The notes beneath the pieces were generated by a model. The model did not search any database. It had not been told where the DNA came from and saw only the letters and a program-made list of their open reading frames with translations. DNA of 32,365 nt from Cudoniella acicularis (taxonomy: Eukaryota; Ascomycota; Leotiomycetes; Helotiales; Helotiaceae), in assembly GCA_013054445.1 (NCBI GenBank), contig JAAMPI010000558.1, forward strand, positions 1 through 32,365. The letters run 5' to 3'. Shown here one piece after another: positions 1 through 9,637 of the stretch (positions are counted from its first letter, which is position 1; each line of letters starts with the position of its first letter). The translations under genes were made by a program, and so were the position numbers.

Positions 1-66
1 AACGGGCAGGAGTCTTCCAGTGAGGGAGGCCCGAGCTCCCTATAGACACCTTCTGCACTTACTCAT

Positions 67-74
67 CACACACA

Positions 75-106
<32 letters not shown>
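67..106. repeat. compound (CA)n(CT)n microsatellite
   Basis: Five CA units run directly into about fifteen perfect CT units (77-106). This is a simple repeat with no coding role; its length is likely to vary between isolates. Confidence 0.95.
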
Positions 107-109
<3 letters not shown>

Positions 110-842
110 AAAAATAGAACGAAGACGGCACTTCGCAAACGTTAAGAAGACAACAAATTCCTAAGACTTTTCTAGAATAAGTCCTATCACAGAAGAGCAC
201 ATAGATTTCTAGGAGACATTCTGCATAAAAAATATATATAAAAAAAAAAAGAGGGAAATAAATTGTAAGCTCGCAACCCCCTACATTTCATTAGTAAGTC
301 CGTCCTCATCCAAATAAAGGAATACACATAGATATTCAACAATTCATTCGTTAAAAAAAGAAGAAAAAACCATATATGATTTAAAATTATTGAAAGTGAA
401 TTACAAGTAAAATTGTGATAGGAAAGAGAAGGAAACCAACATAAAAATACATTTCGTCGATATACTAGGTGCTAGGGCTCTACCGCTATGTAGCAAGGAC
501 TTCAACCTCTCACGAGGGCCAAACTTTTAACGTAGTATCAAGAAAGAAATTTAAGATATGAATCTTCTATTGGTGATAACGGCATCAGCTGGTGTTTACT
601 TTGGTGACAGATCCATCAGTGGATTCGACGGCAATAATGATTGCTTTAGCTATTAGCTAATACCGCTGCCGTCAAGCATATCGAACATTTCCACAAAAGT
701 ATATCCCAAAACTTGGGTTCACAATTGTGCAGTTCAAGGATCAGCACCTGCAGATCTAATAGCAAGAATTTTGCATCCAGTCAGCGTAACAGCGAGTTCA
801 GTATGGGAATGTTTTCATGCCATTTTCCATTTCCGTCTTTGG

Positions 843-935
843 ACCTGAGCTGCTGCCGCTTTAGCCTGAGCTATACGTGAGTAAGCTTGAGCCGATGGTG
901 AGCAATCCCTGCGCACGGCCTGAGCATGCATTGGA
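843..935. repeat. dispersed CCTGAGC words (degenerate repeat)
   Basis: Three CCTGAGC-type words (ACCTGAGC, GCCTGAGC, GCCTGAGC), plus related TTGAGCC and GTGAGC words, fall within about 90 bp. The same core makes a denser tandem array at 3135-3198, which suggests both are remnants of one minisatellite-like element. Confidence 0.45.
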
Positions 936-1921
936 GAACTATTTTAGTATCTACAGGAGCTGGTTTTGACCCCGGCTACACTTTCCAAGTTTTGTCTCTA
1001 GGAGTGGGTCCTATTTTGGCTCCGGCATGGATCCTCTTTTGGATCTACTCGCTTATATGCACGTGATTTTTATGAGGTTAAAGGGGCTCAGACTAATATT
1101 CTATAACGTCTACAAAGTGATTCCATATGCTATGAAATTTTGATAGCACCTAGCATACTTCTCCTTGCTTCAAATAATCTACCAGCGTATTTATTTTTCC
1201 TAGTTGTTGTCTTGCCTGGAGAAGTTGCTCAGTCGGATTGATTACCGTAGGTTAACACAGTAAGGAATAATAGAATCGGCTGGATCGGCAGAAGGCGAGA
1301 TCGCCGGTAGCAAGCCTGCTGATGGTCTAAATTAAAACCTAATATTACTTTCCTTTTTCCTGCCGAAACTGTATGTAGCTCGCTCTAACGCCATGTGTGA
1401 CTCCGTTGAAAGCGGGCCTAGAGGTATGATGTACCGACTGTGCTGGATTAGTATATGTGCAACAGTAGTGTTGGGAGGAGTTATAATAAGCTTAACGGGG
1501 CTTGTCATGATATCCTGTATAGATCCGGTAACAAATCTGTTTAGCCAGGCGTTTAGCAAATTCTGCTAGTGTCTCAACGCGATTGCTATTTAGACCCTAG
1601 CGACGGCAGAACGGTTCGCAATAAATATTTGGTGCGCTTAAAAAGAATTCGTTTGTCAGTAACATTCTTGTAATGATCGCCCTATTGTGGATAGGCAATT
1701 ACTCCGTGGTTTTCATCGTGTTTGACGACCTTAGCTCTTAGGTTGCTGCCCAGTGTCATGTCTCCACCCAGGAAGAATGCGACGAGATGTCCAGCGCTTT
1801 TTTAAAAGTTTATAACTTTTAAATTTAGATTTACTAGTAAAATACCCTAAAACACAGATTTATCTGACCAGGCTCGTAAGCTAAGCTACCTTACCTAAGC
1901 ATGTCGAGATTTGAGGAAAGG

Positions 1922-1932
1922 TGACGTCACGT
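1922..1932. promoter_or_regulatory. overlapping TGACGTCA and CACGTG elements
   Basis: A perfect CRE-type palindrome TGACGTCA (1922-1929) overlaps a perfect E-box-type palindrome CACGTG (1927-1932). In fungi such sites are bound by bZIP (ATF/CREB-type) and bHLH (Cbf1-type) factors respectively. No gene start lies close by, so a function is unproven. Confidence 0.35.
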
Positions 1933-2594
1933 GGTAAGGTACTTTGCTGACTCATTAGATGACTCGTTCGTTTTTAGCCTCGCTTAAGTGTCACAAAAGA
2001 AACTCGCAGATTCCTCCTTTCTCTTTCTCTCTCAGCAACTGTCCTTGTCGCAAAAGCTATAATGAGCCTTATCCCTGCAAATTTGATCGAACCTTTAGGA
2101 GAAATCCTGACAGGATCGTCATGAAAGAAACAGCTTAAAAATTAATCTGAGTATATACAAACAGTTGTTCATTCCCACCTCCCGTCTTCCATTCTCTTGA
2201 ATATCGAGTATTTTCACAGCCTCAAAGGTGACGATATGCATTCCAAGCAACGTTTCGGAATAGCGTGGTTTACTTCACTCATGCAAGTATTACTGCTGTC
2301 AGCGAATGGTCAATTAGGCAAGCGAAGCTAAGTGGATCACCTTGTCAAAGAGTACTGGCCGTTCCTGCCCCTTTTATTAGTACAATTTATTTTTCTCGCA
2401 TTAAATCACAACAGCAGAGTCACTATCTGAGCAGATGGCATCTTCAAGGAAGGAGCAGAGCAAAGAGTGTATTCGGATCTCCTGAGTTTACATGTGTAGC
2501 CAACCAATGGCAGCTATACAACGTATTCGTCTAAGAGCCTCAAAGCTAAACAAGATGTTTCTTCGAGTGCCACGGTTTGATATTAACCAGTAAC

Positions 2595-2690
2595 CTTAGA
2601 TCTGGAGCTGATATATCTGTCCATTCAACTAATTCTGGTTTCTTGACAAGCACCTTCAATTCTGCCACAGAGAGCTTGCTCTGCTCTAGG
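2595..2690 (-). repeat. tandem duplicate, unit A (SF3b2-like block)
   Basis: This is the second direct copy of the 96-bp block at 2707-2802, with scattered substitutions (for example GCTGATATATCTG against GCTGAGGTATCTG). Translated in its own frame it still reads SKLSVAELKVLVKKPELVEW, so it was protein-coding in sense before it was copied. Confidence 0.8.
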
Positions 2691-2706
2691 TATTTGTCTA
2701 TTCGAT

Positions 2707-2802
2707 CTTGGATCCGAAGCTGAGGTATCTGTCCATTCCACCAATTCTGGCTTCTTAACGAGAGCCTTTAGTTCTACCACTGAGAGTTTGCTCTGCTCTT
2801 TC
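2707..2802 (-). repeat. tandem duplicate, unit B (SF3b2-like block)
   Basis: This unit is the better-preserved of two direct repeats offset by 112 bp; the partner is 2595-2690. Landmarks at equal offsets are CTTRGATCYGRAGCTGA and TATCTGTCCATTC near one end, and GAGAGYTTGCTCTGCTCT at the other. Confidence 0.8.
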
Positions 2803-2835
2803 CTCTTCTTCTTCGACAATTTGGTCTCTTTATTT

Positions 2836-4924
2836 AGGCATTGCCGTTCTAATAATAAAAATTGATTGCAATAGTAGCGGGCGGGATTGTGAGAAAGCAA
2901 TTTTGGCCACACTCTTCCGTAATATTACACGTCTAGTCTCGTCGAAATTTCAGGCACAGTTGAGCTCAAAGGGAGCAAGTCCGAGATTCTGACGCTGTTG
3001 CTAGAGTAAGAAAACATTGTAACTCATGTATCGAAGCTTGTTCTTGGGGCAACGGCAGATCCTTAGCTGAGGTAAGAGGGGCCTTTTCGAGCCCCTCGTT
3101 AAAAGTTGAAGATTTCTAGTAAGCAGGTAAGCAGGCCTGAGCAAACCTGAGCGAACCTGAGCCGAACCTGAGCCGGGCCTAAGCTGGGCCTGAGCAAAGG
3201 CGGCGCTACTCACGTGAGATATAGGGTTGGGAAATGGACATATTCCCGTCCTATAACAGATGTTCTTGATTGCCAATCACTTTGTCGACGGACGACACCA
3301 TGTATTTCATGGGCTTGGAATTCTCAAGCAGCGCCGGAAAAGAAATGTCAATAGTATAATGCTTGGCTTGATTTGGACATGAATGCAGGCAGACATAACA
3401 CGGGAGTTTTCTTTTCGAAGAAGCATCCTTCTGATAGCAGCGACTTCTGCTTCAGCGACAAAACCATGGTCTCTCTTGTGACGCCGCTGACGTCTCTTTA
3501 CGTTGATGCTCCAAAGTTTCCAAATAGATGGGATGCTCAGGGTATTGAGACTCGGGAGAACTAATGACACGGTAACAACCCGTGCTTTGGGTGTGGCGAC
3601 CAATGCTGCGGTGCAGACTCCAGACACTACTTTCTTTTCCCCGCGCCGGTTCTCATTGTTACACTGGCGCTTATTGCAGGATTGACCCGAACGGTCTATA
3701 GGAATCTCCGTTTGAAAGCAATGAGAAAACACATTTGCCCACCAAGTACAAACGATAAAAATCTCCCTTCTGAACACCTTCTCCTTTGAACACTCCTTCT
3801 CGTGATACTCCCTAGCCACTGAACCAAGTTATTTCTGCAGAAATCTCGCATGTGATGGTTGAAGCTGACTATTTCACCGAAACACAGCAGGATTTCCTGA
3901 CTGTATCACCAATTTCCACCGTCATATCGTCCTAACTGTATCGAAAATTCGGGGCCGTCTCGTAACCTAGAAAGCCTACCCAAAAATGTAACAATTTCGC
4001 CAATTATTTCCTCAACGGAGCTGAACGGAATCCAACCAACTCTACCAGTCCGACATCAATAATATGCATGTAACTTAATGAAAGTATATATGGCACATGC
4101 ACCTCACATGCAAAAATGCATATCGTGCTTCACGTGGTTATTAAATGGAACTTGCCAGGTGTACAATACTACAAGGGACTCTTGGCGCCTCAGTGATGAC
4201 GTGGGAACACCAAACGCCACTCGCGATTCAGCGGCAGATTCTGTATCGACAGCGCGCCTGGTGGATGAGCTGAAAAGCTGTTTTGGGAAACTGGAAATTA
4301 TGAGAGAATTATTTTCGGGATAGTGAAATTTGAAAACCTGGTTCTGTGGTGGGCTAAGGGCGTTTTGCGGCTGCAAGCGCTTTGGTTGTGGCGGGCGGGT
4401 GCTGCGAAATAGTGTGGTGACGGTGGATGGGGCTTGCACCTGCACCGTCGGGGAATTTGGTGGAGATAAGAGAATCTGACAGAGATAGATAAATTTGGAG
4501 CTCCGAGCTCTCGAAGAAAGAATTCTTTTCGATAATAATAAGCCGCCGTTGACGTTTTTGGAAATTTACTTATCGATGGCTTGGTGGCAGATTCGGTGGA
4601 GGACTTGAGATGAAAATTGGGGATGTTGTAGCTTCTATTTAAGTTTCAAGAAAGCCCCAAACGTGGTAAGTTTAGTCGACTTCGGAGCTACTCCATAATC
4701 TTGGTTTCCAGTTCTTTTACGCGTCATATTAAGGTTATCAACTATGCTCACAACGTCTTGACGTTGTGTTAGCATCCAATAGTTTAGGGGTAAACAATTA
4801 GGCGAGCTTGCTTCGTCCACCTGTCGGTCTCGAACACGTCTAGCTCGAAGCCACTCGAAATCTGTGGATTCCTTCATGAAACTACATCCGTGCTTTAATA
4901 TGGCGTGAACCCCCCTCGAGTCTG
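2836..4924. other. intergenic, gene-poor; short repeats only
   Basis: No convincing gene is visible. Open frames at 3307-3819 and 4104-4445 (minus) lack ATG starts, and the ATG frames at 4078-4323 (plus, 81 codons) and 4635-4877 (minus, 80 codons) have no recognisable motif. The interval includes the CCTGAGC tandem array at 3135-3198. Confidence 0.55.
3135..3198. repeat. degenerate CCTGAGC minisatellite
   Basis: Six units of a 9-11 bp motif follow one another: GCCTGAGCAAA, CCTGAGCGAA, CCTGAGCCGAA, CCTGAGCCGGG, CCTAAGCTGGG, CCTGAGCAAA. The divergent units argue for an old array. Related words recur near 845-935. Confidence 0.8.
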
Positions 4925-5434
4925 ATGAACATCCAGTATTCTTCTATTCATTTCGCGTTGCAGCGAAGTCTCGGACTCAACAACATCATGACTTATCACG
5001 ACTCATATACCTGCGCATCCTGCTTTGACTCCATAGCGGGTGTTCCCATCAACGTGCCCGTCATCAAAAACAACACTCCCCCGCCATCACCACAATCAGA
5101 ATCACCATCACCATCGTCACCGGACTCACCAAACTCAAACCAAACAACCGGCCAATATCCCCTGTGGAAAGCCGACATAATGGTCTATCTCGCTGGAAAA
5201 GGCCTAGTGCACTCCCAAGAACGGGAAGACTTCGCCTCCGAAGAACAAATGCGATTGCACAATGAAGATCGGAAAAGGAAAGCCATGATTTGGTTTATGG
5301 TGAGCGAGAATTTGAGGAGAGAGCATTTGTTGGATCTTTGTGGAAGAGACAAGACGAGTGAAGATGTTTGGAGGCGGCTGTGTGAGAGAGTGGGTGGAGG
5401 AAAGCAAGTGCCATTGCCTCCGTTACAATTATGA
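4925..5434 (+). CDS. Copia gag-like (UBN2/DUF4219-type) orphan protein
   Basis: This intronless ORF has 169 codons from the first ATG, or 148 from an in-frame ATG at 4988 that opens just before a CASC motif; either start is possible. Residues 50-75 are a Pro/Ser linker. Residues 78-89 read YPLWKADIMVYL and residues 117-156 hold RKAMIWFMVSENLRRE...TSEDVWRRLCERV. The order 'YxxWKxxMxxYL' then 'K A ... I ... S ... WxxL' is that of the N-terminal gag polypeptide of Ty1/Copia retrotransposons (UBN2/DUF4219 families). No zinc knuckle, protease, integrase or reverse transcriptase follows, and no LTRs are visible. It is therefore either a stranded gag fragment or a gag domain kept by the host; the unbroken frame slightly favours the latter. 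The family call is inferred from spacing and composition only. Confidence 0.55.
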   Translation: MNIQYSSIHFALQRSLGLNNIMTYHDSYTCASCFDSIAGVPINVPVIKNNTPPPSPQSESPSPSSPDSPNSNQTTGQYPLWKADIMVYLAGKGLVHSQEREDFASEEQMRLHNEDRKRKAMIWFMVSENLRREHLLDLCGRDKTSEDVWRRLCERVGGGKQVPLPPLQL

Positions 5435-5833
5435 AGCTTGAAATCGGGACTCGCTATTGAGTGGTGGTGATGGCATTTGGGATTGAAGTATTCGGGATTT
5501 GGGTATACCAGGTGCTGTTTTTGTGGGATTATTTGGTCACTTCGTCATTCCGAATTAATTTCGCTGTACCCTTTGTTCTGGAGTGAAAACTACCATGCAA
5601 GGGGTAATCAAGACTTGCTTAACACAAGAACTTTGTCTCTTTTTCAAGATTCACATTCTGTCTCCTGAACAAAGAGCCGGGACAATCAGTTTGCACCTAG
5701 ATATTTCGATATATCTCGTCTACTGTTCAAAAGAGAATTTATTCACAATCAAATCGATCATCAAAACTAAATTCAAATTCGCACAATCTGCAAACAAAAC
5801 AACCATCAAATTCTCATCACTCTCGGGACAGCC
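5435..5833. other. intergenic / promoter of the 5834 gene
   Basis: No gene is visible. The last ~130 bp form a CA- and A-rich leader (repeated CAAA, ATCAAA and ACAAAC words) typical of a fungal 5' UTR. A TATATC stretch lies near 5709-5716. Confidence 0.5.
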
Positions 5834-6184
5834 ATGCCAAGCAAAACTCCACTCAAAAAGAAAGGCATTATTTGCGACGACTGCTGGCAACACCAAGAAG
5901 AATGGGCTTGCGGTCACCTGAAGCGAATCATCACCCCCCTCAAGATGTGCGCCAAACATCGACGTCTTGATTCCTACTTCGTGGACTACCAAATGCAGAC
6001 TACGACATTGGAGGAGAGCTGTGCTGCCTGCAAGAAGAAAGAGGACGCGGAAATTGTGGTGATGGAGAAGAGGGAGGAAGTTCAGAGGGTGGTGGGAGAA
6101 ATGAAGAGGATTAGGGAGATGAGTGAGGATGAATTCACGGCGGAGGTTGCGAAGATTGAGAAGAGCATTATGCAAGAGGGTTAG
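5834..6184 (+). CDS. small Cys-rich, coiled-coil hypothetical protein
   Basis: This intronless ORF encodes 116 aa; its ATG follows a CA-rich leader and is the first in frame. The N-terminal half carries paired Cys/His residues: CDDC (14-17), H20, C26, H28, C38, H41, and CAAC (64-67), arranged like a small zinc-binding module. The C-terminal half (68-114) is highly charged and predicted helical (KKKEDAEIVVMEKREEVQR and similar), suggesting a coiled coil. There is no signal peptide or membrane segment. I do not recognise the family. Even codon choice and the orderly Cys pattern argue for a real gene. Zinc binding is inference. Confidence 0.6.
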   Translation: MPSKTPLKKKGIICDDCWQHQEEWACGHLKRIITPLKMCAKHRRLDSYFVDYQMQTTTLEESCAACKKKEDAEIVVMEKREEVQRVVGEMKRIREMSEDEFTAEVAKIEKSIMQEG

Positions 6185-6416
6185 AAAACTCGAAATGGAG
6201 AGATGCCAGGCTGATAATTGAACCGAAAAAATGATAATTTAGTGTGGTTTTTGATGTATCGTGTTATGTGTATCATTCAACAAAAATTTCCCCAAAATTC
6301 GCTCATCTGAATAATACGATAGTATAGCAATACCCTTTCTCTGCCATGTCATCGAATTCAAAAACTCTCTATACTAAATGGCATGCAAAAGGAAGGAGTC
6401 CATTCTTGAGATAACT

Positions 6417-7346
6417 TTAATCTGTCGGGCTAGTTTCGTAAAGATCGTTCCAATACAAAATATCTTTCATCATCTTTTCGGGAAGATCTAAGGCTGCAAA
6501 ATTACTTCTCTTTGGCATGCGAATTTGCACATGGACATTAGCCGCAGTTTTAATCCCAAAATACCCAGCCATTTCCCAATCAATGATTCCAACAATCCGA
6601 TCATTGTCAACGATTATGTTAGACAGTGACATATCATTATGCACAAACCCCAGATCATCTCGTTCCGACAGTGTAAACAGAATCTGATGTTCCAGATTTT
6701 GAATTCCTCGATGAGTGACCGGGTCCATGTCAGGAACAACATAAGATGGCGCCGGAAATGGCGAGCGTAGTTTGTGCATCAAAGTCACAAGCCTTCTTGC
6801 CTGGCTTTTGAAAGATGCTTTTTTTGCTGGAGTGAGGTATTGCCAGGCAATGTTCAAGCCGACTCCAGGGATTCGTGATTGCACCAAAACATTCCGCTCA
6901 TTGATCTGATCCAAGTTAGTCAATATTAATTTATGCATCGGGAACCGTCAAACCTTTGAAGCGAAGTATATTTCAGGCACTAGTACCCCTCTCAGTATAC
7001 CTCGGACTAGGTCAACAGTTTGAAGCTCATTCCTATCAGCAAATGAGTAGTCCCGAAATGAGCGTCTCCCGCCCAAACCCTCTTTCAGATGGCTAGATTT
7101 GACGATGACGCTACCAAGCGCGAATACATCTCGTCCACCCTCTTGAGCCTCATAAATGCGATTTTCTGGAGTGCACTTCTCCAGAACCGACTCCCAGTAC
7201 CTCAGCGATTCGGGGGTGCTTGATTTTATATGGTCTTTTTCCGGTTTGAAGTCGTCCTCGCGGGGAAGATATCGACCATAAAGGGGCACATCCCCATAAC
7301 GGTCTGCTTCTGGGATTTTGTCTTGATCTGCCTCGTAAGGGTTCAT
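6417..7346 (-). CDS. aminoglycoside phosphotransferase-fold (APH) family protein, two exons
   Basis: Exon 1 is 7346-6954 and exon 2 is 6905-6417. They are separated by a 48-nt intron (6906-6953) with donor GTTTGA, branch GACTAAC and acceptor ATCAG, joined in phase 0 to give 293 aa. The start is the first ATG in the open frame; upstream codons open only from a TTG. The protein shows the small protein-kinase-like fold of fungal APH/choline-kinase-like families: VIVKSS with K83 as the probable ATP-contacting lysine, the catalytic loop HNDMSLSN (H220, D222, N227, matching HxDxxxxN), and IIDWE (D240, E242) as the metal-binding DFG equivalent. RIPGVGLNIAWQYL (142-155) is the usual hinge. The catalytic residues are intact. 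The substrate is unknown; fungal members act on small metabolites or have no assigned role. Palindromic CACGTG elements lie upstream. Confidence 0.85.
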
Positions 7347-7668
7347 TGGAGCAAAAGAGATTTGGAGTGTAGGGACAAACACAAACACGCCACAATTGAT
7401 GAGTTGGGGTTGGAAAGAGGGTAGGATGTTCAGCAGTTCATGTCGCACTCGTTTGGCGTTGTTTTTGTTGTGGTTGCCTAGCCATTGAAACAAACAACCA
7501 CAGATAGCAATGTTAGTAAGCGTCTGATAAGCTCCCGCTCATTTGGAGAAAAGAAGACCGCTTTATTTCAATACACGTCAAAAGGTGTAAAAGAGATACC
7601 AACGATCACTACAACTAAATAGCCTAATTCTCTAAAGCTTGAGCTCTCCAGAAGCAAGGAAGGATTCC

Positions 7669-7694
7669 CACGTGACCTGACATCAGGTGACGTG
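7669..7694. promoter_or_regulatory. inverted repeat containing CACGTGAC / GTGACGTG
   Basis: Arms CACGTGACCTGA (7669-7680) and TCAGGTGACGTG (7683-7694) are inverted copies with one mismatch and a 2-bp spacer. The left arm includes a perfect CACGTG. It sits about 325 bp upstream of the APH-like start codon and could bind a dimeric bHLH or bZIP factor. Confidence 0.4.
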
Positions 7695-7832
7695 TCTCAT
7701 GAAAATAGGCTACAATACTGTTATAGTAATTAGGAAGCAAGCCAAACTCAATTTCATTCAGTATTCCAGCAAGCTAGAGTGTTGAGCTAATTAGCTTGTG
7801 TTTAGATGTTTAATTCCTTGGTGACAGTAGCA

Positions 7833-7845
7833 GCACGTGACGTGC
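7833..7845. promoter_or_regulatory. palindrome GCACGTGACGTGC
   Basis: This 13-bp palindrome is perfect around a central G and contains CACGTG and GACGTG. Together with the inverted repeat at 7669-7694 it makes the region between the two divergent genes rich in E-box-type sites. Confidence 0.35.
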
Positions 7846-8640
7846 TTTCGAAGTTAGACCACAGACGAAACTCAAGCTAGTGCTGCTAGTTATGGGTCGC
7901 ATTTATGCAACCATGAGAAGAAGTTTTCACTGTTCAAAGCGCTTACAGGCTCTCTATCTTTCGTCTCTAGGCATCCGTCACGCAGTGATATGTTCTCAGA
8001 GAGGCATCAGGCTTCCAGTTCGGAGATCCTAGTAAATTCTTGAGATACCCCTCAATGATTTCATGATGCCTTTTGCAACCTGCTGCATTAGAGAGGCTTC
8101 GTAGCTCCGAGATGACTCACGGAAGCACTATCAAGTAACTGCAGTGTTGATTGCAGACCACACAATCCCTTCACGATCATTCTTATCAGTTTCAGATACG
8201 CATGAAACTTTTTTGCAGATATTGGCAGCAACACTCGGTGAGTCAATCAAGAAATTGGGGTCCAAATTCTTTACGCAATGGGGCACTTCACTGCTGTCAG
8301 ACCTCTATTGGGCATTCAACTGAAATTCTCGGGCACTTTGCAAGGCAGCCTGGCAACCTGGCAGGGACCTTATGCATATTCCTAACTTTGCCGTGCATTC
8401 TAGTAGAAACGTGGGCCAGAATTTCTGTTGTTCAAGAGCGGAGGGCTAGGAATTCAGAGGCTCTATATATCTGCAAGGTGTTCGCACTCTACTCGCCATC
8501 TCGAGCTCCCAATTTCATCATTTCCAAATTCCACTCGAACCAGATCTTTGATCAACGGCCCAAACACGTTACATTTCGAGTTTATCTGTCTTAATATTTC
8601 CCTCAGTTCACCATTCTCCCTCGGTTCTAATTGCCTCACC

Positions 8641-8802
8641 ATGGCCGACCGATGCCCTGTCTGCAATGGTTGGATGAATACTACAAAAGGGGGTGTCCAC
8701 ACCTGCCCCGGCAAAGGCTCCAGTGCGACGGTCCAGGAACAGCCGATGATCAGTGGCGACGAAATTGAAGAAATCCCTAAGCTGATCAATGCCGAGAATT
8801 AG
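8641..8802 (+). CDS. 53-aa zinc-knuckle-like hypothetical protein
   Basis: This short intronless ORF starts ATGGCC in a strong context (CTCACCATGG), after a TATA-like stretch about 175 bp upstream and a CT-rich leader. Residues 5-22 carry CPVC...HTC, the arrangement of a small zinc finger or knuckle (CPVCNGWM, then HTC 13-15 residues on). The C-terminal half is acidic (SGDEIEEIP). I do not recognise the family. The good start context and the Cys/His pattern are the reasons for calling it. Confidence 0.5.
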   Translation: MADRCPVCNGWMNTTKGGVHTCPGKGSSATVQEQPMISGDEIEEIPKLINAEN

Positions 8803-9637
8803 CTTCTTCGATCTTGAAGGTAGTCCAGAATATTTTTATTTATAAAACTTCAACATAAGACACTCTTCTAATATGCCAGTCTCGGTATCTAGAACGCTCA
8901 TTCTCCACGGATGGAGCATTTATCCTTCCTTTTTTCAATGATATAATCTTTTGTCTGGCTTGGTACTTTTGACAGGGGTTTCCCTCAGTCCGGGCCCCAA
9001 CTCGTCCGTTGAATTTAGTGGGAGTGGGGTGGAAGTAGTAGGAATACTCTTGCAATTGGTCACTCATTTGTTTCAGAATGCTCAGAATATGTTACAAGTA
9101 CATATCAATATAGGTTTCCACATGCACAAGGCCTTTCAAGTTTTTGACTTGTGAGTGCCAGATTATTGGACAACAAACGATTTCGTCCAATGGCGTACTG
9201 TTATCACTATTTTAGCAAAATCTATTTTCCAGTGAATCCTTCTACATTGCCATCGTAACACTTAAAAGTACAAAGACATGGAAGGTCAGAATTCGAATTA
9301 CAATGCAATGTGTCTCTGTTTCTTTCATTCTTGTAGCCACGAACCCAACGTTTGTTGATACCTCTTCCTTCTTCGGCGCTCGAAATAACGTCGCTTTGAT
9401 GCCTTTGTCAGTTGAACCCAACAATAAAGTGCTTTGTCGCTGGAACAATCATTTAACAACTCACTACCAATGTTTCTAATTTCTTTTGCATAAATTCAGC
9501 AATCCTCTTTTCCATTCTCTCTCTATCCCTATCAACCCCACCTAATCTCTCACTTCTACAGGAGCTTTTTATTTTGCGGAGTTACAGTCAAGTAATCTAC
9601 TCTCAAAAGCCCTCAGCTTTTCACAAAGTCGCCCAGC
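8803..9637. other. intergenic, nothing recognised
   Basis: The sequence is AT-rich with no ATG ORF of protein-like quality on either strand. A CT-rich stretch (9506-9562) just upstream of 9638 looks like a promoter/5' leader for the following gene. Confidence 0.5.

Larger units (their letters stand above)
1..2594. other. AT-rich intergenic region without a supportable gene
   Basis: No ATG-initiated ORF of protein-like composition is present on either strand. The longer open frames near 1332-1559 (minus) and 2265-2534 (plus) begin at TTG and GTG codons and resemble nothing I know. The stretch holds a CT microsatellite near the left end, a loose cluster of CCTGAGC words around 845-935, and an overlapping CRE/E-box site at 1922-1932. 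It looks like decayed, possibly once-repetitive DNA. Confidence 0.6.
2595..2835 (-). pseudogene. decayed, tandem-duplicated fragment of an SF3b subunit 2 (Cus1-type) gene
   Basis: Read on the minus strand, the segment encodes a lysine-rich run (LSKKKRK) followed by a block containing VELKALVKKPELVEWTD and SDPR. This is the signature of the conserved region of splicing factor SF3b subunit 2 (SAP145, yeast Cus1), where fungal proteins have KLSVAELKALVKKPE-like text followed by DPRLLV. The block occurs twice in tandem, 112 bp apart: 2707-2802 and 2595-2690. The second copy lies one frame off the first and continues into a degraded DLRLLVN before stops. No start codon or remainder of the roughly 500-600 aa protein is present. 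The family call rests on remembered motif text. It is a dead scrap: 112 is not a multiple of three, so the copies cannot be read through together. Confidence 0.7.
7347..8640. other. divergent intergenic region between the APH-like and 8641 genes
   Basis: No gene is apparent; the ORF at 8151-8594 opens at a non-ATG codon. The region contains two E-box-rich palindromes (7669-7694 and 7833-7845). A TATATAT stretch near 8464-8470 followed by a CT-rich leader is placed to serve the gene at 8641. Confidence 0.5.

Noticed and set aside
3307..3819. 170-codon minus-strand frame
   Set aside because: It opens at GTG, has an odd basic composition and no motif, and competing plus-strand frames cover the same bases.
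4104..4445. 113-codon minus-strand frame resembling a transit-peptide start
   Set aside because: It opens at GTG with no internal ATG before the C-terminus. Composition alone is not enough.
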